A DNA stretch of 10,784 nucleotides, taken from Ruminococcus flavefaciens (lineage in GTDB: Bacteria > Bacillota > Clostridia > Oscillospirales > Ruminococcaceae). This document shows, piece after piece, positions 1 to 4,782 of this stretch. A model generated the notes under the pieces. The model did not search any database. It had not been told where the DNA came from and was given only the letters and a program-made list of their open reading frames with translations. Within the stretch, counting starts at the first letter, position 1. Every line of letters starts with the position of its first letter. The stretch lies in contig CADBAC010000015.1 of NCBI GenBank assembly GCA_902792495.1, forward strand, positions 1 through 10,784, given 5' to 3'. Position numbers and translations under genes: made by a program.

Positions 1-108
1 ATGGTAGGCGACAGGACTATGGCTGAACTTTCCGCTGATGAAAAGAATGCCATAAGCCACAGAGGTGCGGCATTAAAGGCACTTTTTGATTATTTATCAA
101 CGAAATAA
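1..108 (+). CDS. rdgB: XTP/dITP diphosphatase (RdgB/HAM1), C-terminal end only
   Basis: This is the last 35 codons of a gene that begins before the window; the first ATG seen is internal, not the start. The peptide carries the RdgB/HAM1 C-terminal signature: TMAELSADEKNAISHRG at residues 6-22 of the fragment, where the Ser-His-Arg triplet belongs to the nucleotide-binding pocket in this family. RdgB enzymes hydrolyse non-canonical purine triphosphates (XTP, dITP, ITP) to monophosphates and pyrophosphate, cleaning the nucleotide pool in the cytoplasm. The TAA stop is followed after 13 nt by the yhbY start, so the two genes are very likely co-transcribed. The family call rests on one conserved block, but it is a distinctive one. 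Confidence 0.9.
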   Translation: MVGDRTMAELSADEKNAISHRGAALKALFDYLSTK

Positions 109-121
109 AAAGGAGTAATTT

Positions 122-424
122 ATGCTTACAAGCAAACAGAGAGCATACCTTCGTGGTATCGCTTCAACATATGAGACTATCTACCAGATAGGCAAGGGCG
201 GAGTTACAGAAGCTATGTGCAAGGACATCGCCGAGGCTCTCCGCAAGAGAGAACTGATAAAGCTGAGAGTTCTGGAAAATTCGGGCTGGACCGCAAGAGA
301 AGCCGCTGATGCAATAGCTGAGCAGACAGGCGCTGACGTAGTGCAGGTCATAGGTTCAAAGTTCGTGCTTTTCAAGCGCAACGAGAAAGAACCCGTTATC
401 GAGAATATCCCCAAGGCAAAGTAA
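122..424 (+). CDS. yhbY: YhbY/YqeI family RNA-binding protein (CRS1-YhbY domain)
   Basis: The 100-residue protein consists of a single CRS1-YhbY domain, the usual length for bacterial YhbY (B. subtilis YqeI). Visible family marks are an N-terminal LTSKQRAYLR helix, a GKGG loop at residues 24-27, and the C-terminal part VVQVIGSKFVLFKRN that forms the last strands. YhbY proteins bind RNA and are associated with large-subunit precursors, so a role in ribosome assembly is expected from the family; nothing here defines the RNA. The start is supported by AAAAGGAG about 6-8 nt upstream, directly after the rdgB stop. In B. subtilis yqeI lies next to nadD, yqeK and yqeL; here one flavoprotein gene lies between yhbY and nadD. 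The TAA stop overlaps an ATG (TAATG at 422-426) that opens a 22-codon frame. Confidence 0.93.
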   Translation: MLTSKQRAYLRGIASTYETIYQIGKGGVTEAMCKDIAEALRKRELIKLRVLENSGWTAREAADAIAEQTGADVVQVIGSKFVLFKRNEKEPVIENIPKAK

Positions 425-492
425 TGATGCTCCCGGAGAACTTTGATAAGTTCAACGGGCAAATAATCAGGAAATTCAGAGGAAAAGTATGA
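424..492 (+). other. Candidate 22-codon ORF bridging yhbY and the flavoprotein gene
   Basis: The 64-nt gap between yhbY and the flavoprotein gene is an open frame from ATG 424 (second ATG at 427) to TGA 490-492. It encodes MMLPENFDKFNGQ followed by a basic end, IIRKFRGKV. Its ATG shares one base with the yhbY stop (TAATG) and its TGA overlaps the next start (ATGA). An AAGG lies 7 nt upstream inside yhbY. This is the layout of translationally coupled genes. So short an open frame can arise by chance, and I recognise no family, so it may simply be a spacer with coincidental overlaps. Confidence 0.2.
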
Positions 493-1184
493 AGGTACTC
501 ATTATAAGCGGCACGAACCATAAAGGCTCGACCTACAATACAGGGCGCATCCTTGCGGAAAAGCTGACAAGTGCGGAAAATATCAGCGAGATATTCCTTC
601 CCCGTGATTTCGGGAACTTCTGCTGCGGCTGTGCGAAATGCATTACAGAGAGTGAGGATAAATGTCCTCACTATGCTGAACTTCATCCTATTACGGAGAT
701 GCTCGACAGCTCTGATGTGCTGATATTCACTACTCCCACTTATGTATTCCATGCCACGGGACAGATGAAAGCTTTCCTTGACCATTACGGATGGCGCTGG
801 ATGGTGCATCGCCCCGAGGAGAAAATGTTCCAAAAGCAGGCAGTGATAATATCTACTGCGGCAGGAATGGGCATGAAGTCGGCAATGAAAGACGTAGCCG
901 ACAGCTGTTTCTTCTGGGGAATACCGAGAGTTTACAAGTACGGCAAGGCTGTTATGGAGACCGACTGGAGCAGAGTCAAGCCGGAAATAAAGGCTGCTAT
1001 CGGCAAGAAGACCGACTCGCTGGCCAAGAAGATTCTCGGCAGGGAAGGCAGAGTGGGCATACCTCTGAAAACAAGAGGACTTTTCTTCATGATGAGCATG
1101 ATGCAGAAGAACGGTTTCAATGAGGCTGATGTGAAATACTGGAAGGATAAAGGCTGGACGCAGGGAAAGCGTCCGTGGAGGTGA
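489..1184 (+). CDS. Flavodoxin-family / NADPH-dependent FMN reductase-like protein with an N-terminal Cys cluster
   Basis: This 231-residue cytoplasmic protein has a flavodoxin-like fold. It opens with a beta strand and phosphate-binding loop (KVLIISGTNHKGSTYNT, residues 2-18), as in FMN-binding NAD(P)H oxidoreductases. A second FMN-loop motif, TTPTYVFHATGQMKAFLDH, lies near residues 81-99. After the first alpha-beta unit comes a cysteine group, C45-C46-x-C48-x2-C51 and C59, as in iron-sulfur flavoproteins and related multimeric flavodoxin reductases; some members bind a cluster there and others do not. The substrate cannot be read from sequence. AGAGGAAAAG precedes the ATG. The C terminus is basic and rich in aromatic residues. 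Its last codons hold GGAGGTGA (1177-1184), which serves as the ribosome site of nadD and includes this gene's own stop. The gene interrupts the otherwise conserved yhbY-nadD neighbourhood. Confidence 0.82.
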   Translation: MKVLIISGTNHKGSTYNTGRILAEKLTSAENISEIFLPRDFGNFCCGCAKCITESEDKCPHYAELHPITEMLDSSDVLIFTTPTYVFHATGQMKAFLDHYGWRWMVHRPEEKMFQKQAVIISTAAGMGMKSAMKDVADSCFFWGIPRVYKYGKAVMETDWSRVKPEIKAAIGKKTDSLAKKILGREGRVGIPLKTRGLFFMMSMMQKNGFNEADVKYWKDKGWTQGKRPWR

Positions 1185-1188
1185 CAGA

Positions 1189-2409
1189 ATGCGTACAGGT
1201 ATATACGGCGGAAGCTTCAATCCCGTTCATAACGGGCATATCCATCTTGCAAAGGCTGCTATGAAGGATTTCGGACTGGACAGGATATTCCTGCTTCCCT
1301 CAAAAATATCCCCTCACCGTTCAAGCGCTGAATATGCGTCGGGAGAGGACAGGCTGGAGATGCTTCGTCTTGCCTGCGAAGGCACGGAGGGACTGGAAGT
1401 TTCGGATTACGAGATTAAAAGCGACCGTGTGAGTTATACTATTTATACAGTAGAGCATTTCCGCAGCCTTTTTCCCGATGATGAACTGTATCTTCTTGTG
1501 GGAAGCGATATGCTTCTCTGCTTTGAGAAGTGGTTCAGATTCGAGGACATCCTCTCTCAGGTCACGCTCTGCGCTGTTTCGAGAAATAACGGCGATATGG
1601 AAGAACTGAGAGAAGCGGCTTCACGCCTCAGTCAGTACGGATGTATACGCATTTCCGAGACTCCTCCGCTTGAGATATCCTCCTCTCAGATAAGAAAAAA
1701 TATCGAAAAAAACACTGATTGTACTTGCTATCTTCACAAAAATGTAGTACAATATATAAGATCAAAGGGATTATATTCTGTAAGAGGTGAAGAGATAATG
1801 CAGTACGACCCCGAAGATAAAAAGAAATACCTCAAAGCCAATCTTTCCGCAAAGCGTTTCCAGCATTCCATGAATGTTGCGGATGAATGCAGAAAGCTTG
1901 CCGAGAAATACGGTGAAGACCCCGATAAGGCCTACTATGCAGGACTCCTCCATGATGTGTGCAAGGAGATGACCGATGCCGATCAGAAGGCACTTGTGGA
2001 AAAAAGCGGATTTGCCGTTTGCAGGGAGGAACTGGAAACACGTTCGCTCTGGCACGGCATTGCAGGCGCTTATTTCGTAAAGGAACAGTTCGGCGTTGAG
2101 GATTTAGATATCATAAATGCTATCCGATTCCATACAGTCGGAAGGGCAGGTATGTCAAGACTTGAGGAAATAGTCTACCTGGGCGATCTTGTATCTGCCG
2201 AAAGAGACTACAAGGACGTTGACAAGATGCGCAAGCTGGTATATACCGATCTCAATGAAGCCATGCTTTACGCATTGGTATTTTCAATAAAATCGGTTAT
2301 AAAGAAAGGCGGAGTGATTCCTCCGTGTACAGTTGACGCTTACAATTTCTACACAAGACTGCAAAAAGAAGAAAAAAGCAGCAAGGAAACAAAGAGGGCG
2401 CTTAAATGA
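1189..2409 (+). CDS. nadD: Fused nicotinate-nucleotide adenylyltransferase (NadD) and HD-domain YqeK hydrolase
   Basis: The 406-residue protein contains two complete enzymes. Residues 1-200 are NadD, which adenylates nicotinate mononucleotide to deamido-NAD in NAD synthesis: GGSFNPVHNGH (H14 and H17 of the HxGH nucleotidyltransferase motif) and ISSSQIR (163-169). Residues 204-400 are a YqeK-type HD hydrolase: H226, the H255-D256 pair, H289, H315 and D333 are the expected metal ligands. YqeK of B. subtilis is reported as a symmetrical Ap4A hydrolase. In B. subtilis these are separate adjacent genes; here the frame runs through without a stop. The start is fixed by GGAGGTGA 4 nt upstream, overlapping the previous stop. 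A second good ribosome site precedes codon 204 (ATG 1798), so a separate YqeK may also be made. The stop overlaps the LCP start (ATGA). Confidence 0.93.
   Translation: MRTGIYGGSFNPVHNGHIHLAKAAMKDFGLDRIFLLPSKISPHRSSAEYASGEDRLEMLRLACEGTEGLEVSDYEIKSDRVSYTIYTVEHFRSLFPDDELYLLVGSDMLLCFEKWFRFEDILSQVTLCAVSRNNGDMEELREAASRLSQYGCIRISETPPLEISSSQIRKNIEKNTDCTCYLHKNVVQYIRSKGLYSVRGEEIMQYDPEDKKKYLKANLSAKRFQHSMNVADECRKLAEKYGEDPDKAYYAGLLHDVCKEMTDADQKALVEKSGFAVCREELETRSLWHGIAGAYFVKEQFGVEDLDIINAIRFHTVGRAGMSRLEEIVYLGDLVSAERDYKDVDKMRKLVYTDLNEAMLYALVFSIKSVIKKGGVIPPCTVDAYNFYTRLQKEEKSSKETKRALK
1784..1800 (+). promoter_or_regulatory. Internal ribosome-binding site and ATG at the YqeK domain boundary
   Basis: GAGGTGA at 1784-1790 lies 7 nt before an in-frame ATG (1798-1800), codon 204 of the nadD-yqeK frame and exactly where free-standing YqeK proteins begin (MQYDPEDKKKYLKANLS). 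Sequence and spacing match a genuine Shine-Dalgarno site. It may still be used to make YqeK alone, or it may be a relic of separate genes fused by loss of the nadD stop. No experiment is implied here. Confidence 0.5.
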
Positions 2410-4025
2410 AAAAGAAGAAAATGGATGATAACAGAAACGTATCCCCGAAAGCTGAAAGCGAATTCGCTCCTTCGGAAAAGCCCGTATACCACGGCAGATA
2501 CGAGAAGGAGTCGGATGGTTCACAGTTCAGCTATGAAGTAGGAACTATGTCTTCTTATCAGGGAAGATATGCCGCAGATACAGATACATCGTACAAGACC
2601 GACAGCGTTGAGGAATCTGAATATTTCTACAGGGCAAAGCACGATGCGGGTTCTCTGAGGCCTGCCGTGGAGATAAGACCTGAAATTGACGACGATGACA
2701 GCGATACTGCTTCGGAAATGATCGAGAGAAGCCTGAGAAGGGCCGACGAAAAGGTCAGGGCAGAAAGACGCAGAACAGCGTCCGCCGAAGGAAAAAAGCG
2801 TCCGGCAAAGAAGAACACAGGCAAAAAAAGCAGCGGCAGGAAAAAGAGAAAACGTGCAAAGACTTCCCGTGATACATGGATAAAGTCGGGTTCACTCATA
2901 CTCAGTCTGGTGCTGATACTTGCAATGGTGCTGAATATGCCTATCCTGTGGTATAAGAAGTCAGGCCAGCCCGATGAGAGAGTATCCATAATAAGATACC
3001 TTAAAAAGTGGCAGCCTACCGTTGACATCGAGGGCGAACTCCAGCAGAATAGCATGGATCTTAAAATAAAGACGGATGTTGTGGAAAGCGATTTTACCGA
3101 CGGACTTGATCTTCCTCAGCTTGTTGAGGGACAGTATTCCGTTCTTTTTATCGGCTTCGATGAGACAGAACAGCTTACCGATGTGGCTTGGATATGTCAG
3201 TTCGATATAGGCGGAGGTATGCTGAATATCCTTCAGATACCAAGAGACCTTGCAGTTCCTGATTATACCAACAGCGTTACCTGCAAGTTCAACAGCGTTT
3301 ATACGGAAGGCGACCCCTATGTTCAGCCTCCGATACAGCGTGTGGTAAATGCGGTGCAGGAAAACTTCGGTATCCCGATAGATGCATACATCACCACAGC
3401 CTGCTTCGATATCGTTGACATGGTAGACCTTGTGGGAGGCATCCCCATGCACGTTGACAACGAGATCATGTATGAGGCTGACAAGATAATTCCCGAAGGC
3501 GATGTGACCCTTACAGGCGAACAGGCAGAATGGTTCGTCCGTTTCCGCCGTGAATGGTCTGAGGGCGATATCGGCCGTATGAAGAACCAGAGAAAATTCA
3601 TGGCTGCGGCTATGGAGAAGCTTCTCAGCATCGTAAAGGACGAGGGAAGAATAAAGCTTTACAGCTACCTCAATGATGTGTACAAGAATCAGTGGATAGC
3701 TACTGATATGAGCCTTGAGGACCTGAGCAAGCTTGCGGATTTCGCATCTACGCTCAGCCTTGACAGCGTCAGGGTCAACATGGTACCAGGCGAGGGCGCA
3801 AATTATACCGCAGAGGACGGCATGGAGTACAGCTTCTATTCCGTACACAAGTACGCAACAGTTACTATGCTGAACCAGTATTACCGTCCGTATCAGGAAA
3901 AACTGAAAACATCGGACGTTGCTCTTGTAGAGTACGTCGAGGACTATAACAACCGTGCTTACGACAACACAGCAGAAACGCTGGATGAAGTCGAAAAATC
4001 GGATGAACCAAAGAGACTCAACTAA
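2406..4025 (+). CDS. LytR-CpsA-Psr (LCP) family cell-wall glycopolymer transferase
   Basis: This 539-residue single-pass membrane protein has a long N-terminal cytoplasmic tail (1-160), one transmembrane helix (about 162-182, SLILSLVLILAMVLNMPIL) and an extracellular LCP domain (about 240-420). LCP marks are SVLFIGFD (245-252), NILQIPRDL with R280, KFNSVY (294-299), LTGEQAEWFVRFR with R379, and GDIGRMKNQRKF with R391; such arginines hold the polyprenyl pyrophosphate substrate in characterised LCP enzymes. The family transfers teichoic acids, capsule or other glycopolymers onto peptidoglycan. The tail is unusual: tyrosine-rich and acidic, with two Y-x-GRY repeats (28-32 and 51-55), then a very basic stretch (129-150, including KKRKR) before the membrane. 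The segment after GFD is ETEQLTDVAW, without the arginine often found before the conserved Asp. The start overlaps the nadD-yqeK stop (ATGA). The product's polymer cannot be inferred. Confidence 0.9.
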   Translation: MKKKKMDDNRNVSPKAESEFAPSEKPVYHGRYEKESDGSQFSYEVGTMSSYQGRYAADTDTSYKTDSVEESEYFYRAKHDAGSLRPAVEIRPEIDDDDSDTASEMIERSLRRADEKVRAERRRTASAEGKKRPAKKNTGKKSSGRKKRKRAKTSRDTWIKSGSLILSLVLILAMVLNMPILWYKKSGQPDERVSIIRYLKKWQPTVDIEGELQQNSMDLKIKTDVVESDFTDGLDLPQLVEGQYSVLFIGFDETEQLTDVAWICQFDIGGGMLNILQIPRDLAVPDYTNSVTCKFNSVYTEGDPYVQPPIQRVVNAVQENFGIPIDAYITTACFDIVDMVDLVGGIPMHVDNEIMYEADKIIPEGDVTLTGEQAEWFVRFRREWSEGDIGRMKNQRKFMAAAMEKLLSIVKDEGRIKLYSYLNDVYKNQWIATDMSLEDLSKLADFASTLSLDSVRVNMVPGEGANYTAEDGMEYSFYSVHKYATVTMLNQYYRPYQEKLKTSDVALVEYVEDYNNRAYDNTAETLDEVEKSDEPKRLN

Positions 4026-4040
4026 GAAAGAGGGAAGAAA

Positions 4041-4400
4041 ATGACTGAAAAAGAAAAAATCGAACTTATTGTAAAAACACTGGACCTTAAAAAAGGTGAA
4101 GATATACAGGTACTGAAGATAGCTGACCTGACCATACTTGCTGACTATTTCGTAATAGTCAACGGTACCAGCAATACCCATGCAAGAACTCTTGCTGACG
4201 AAGTGGAATTCCAGATGTCACAGAAGGGCATCGAGCCCGAAAGACGAGAGGCTGACACAGGAAATACATGGATAATCCTTGACTACGCAGACGTTATCGT
4301 TCACGTATTCTACAAGGCTACCCGTGATTTCTACAAGCTTGAAGGTGTATGGGCAGACGGAGAACAGGTAGACATCAGTGATCTTATAACAAAGGACTGA
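4041..4400 (+). CDS. rsfS: Ribosome silencing factor RsfS (YqeL / DUF143)
   Basis: The 119-residue protein matches RsfS in length and content. It has an N-terminal helix, the core ADYFVIVNGTSNTHARTLAD (about residues 34-53), then GNTWIILDYADVIVHVF and the family hallmark YKLEGVWADGE near the end. RsfS binds ribosomal protein L14 and blocks subunit joining, lowering translation when nutrients are short. Its partner rplN is not in the window. AGAGGGAAGAAA upstream of ATG 4041 supports the start, 15 nt after the LCP stop. rsfS follows yqeK in B. subtilis, with the LCP gene added between them here. AAAGGA in its last codons (4391-4396) is the ribosome site for the next gene, so the two are probably translationally coupled. 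Confidence 0.95.
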   Translation: MTEKEKIELIVKTLDLKKGEDIQVLKIADLTILADYFVIVNGTSNTHARTLADEVEFQMSQKGIEPERREADTGNTWIILDYADVIVHVFYKATRDFYKLEGVWADGEQVDISDLITKD

Positions 4401-4404
4401 TAGC

Positions 4405-4752
4405 ATGAACGCAAAAAATGAAAAGGGCAGAAACTATCTTATAGCAATGGCTGCTTACGTTTTGGTCAAGGCTGTGCTGAATATGATACTTGCAGGCGGA
4501 TTTTCGCTGAGCGGACTGTTCATCGCACTTGGTACGGCCTGCCTGTTTTTCATATGGATAAAGAAGTTCAACTATGTTATTGCCGCTGTACTGGCGATAA
4601 TAGTTGCAGTGCATCTCCCCGCAAATCTGGCACATATCGGCTCCAACTGGATATACCTGCTTGAGGGCGCTATAGATATAGTATGTGCTGTGCTTCTTGT
4701 GACGAATGAGGACATCAAAGAGAATTTCAGCGGGACCATCAACTTTTCGTAA
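4405..4752 (+). CDS. Small four-helix membrane protein of unknown function
   Basis: I do not recognise a family for this 115-residue protein. It starts with a short polar, basic segment (MNAKNEKGRN), then four hydrophobic segments at about residues 11-30, 33-52, 57-74 and 82-99, joined by very short loops. A polar, acidic C-terminal tail follows (NEDIKENFS). The loop WIKKFNY (51-57) is positively charged and likely cytoplasmic; both ends would then also be cytoplasmic. A notable segment between helices 3 and 4 is HLPANLAHIGSNW (70-82). The gene starts 4 nt after the rsfS stop, with AAAGGA 8 nt upstream inside rsfS, and leuS begins 30 nt later. That position between rsfS and leuS implies co-expression with translation genes but gives no function. 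Reading-frame length, ribosome site and codon use support a real gene. Confidence 0.8.
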   Translation: MNAKNEKGRNYLIAMAAYVLVKAVLNMILAGGFSLSGLFIALGTACLFFIWIKKFNYVIAAVLAIIVAVHLPANLAHIGSNWIYLLEGAIDIVCAVLLVTNEDIKENFSGTINFS

Positions 4753-4782
4753 AAATTATATTTTATAAAGGAATGAAATGAT

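Noticed and set aside
396..1220. Long minus-strand open frame of 274 codons opposite the flavoprotein gene
   Set aside because: It is antisense to a well-supported gene, has no recognisable domain or ribosome site, and its composition is that expected of a reverse shadow.
2961..4181. 406-codon minus-strand open frame opposite the LCP gene
   Set aside because: Long only because the opposite strand of this codon usage has few stops. It covers the LCP and rsfS genes, shows no motif, and is Phe/Leu/Tyr-rich as an antisense artefact would be.
4753..4782. AT-rich spacer before leuS as a promoter
   Set aside because: TATATT at 4757-4762 could be a -10, but no sequence like a -35 lies 16-18 nt upstream. 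Read-through from rsfS explains expression.
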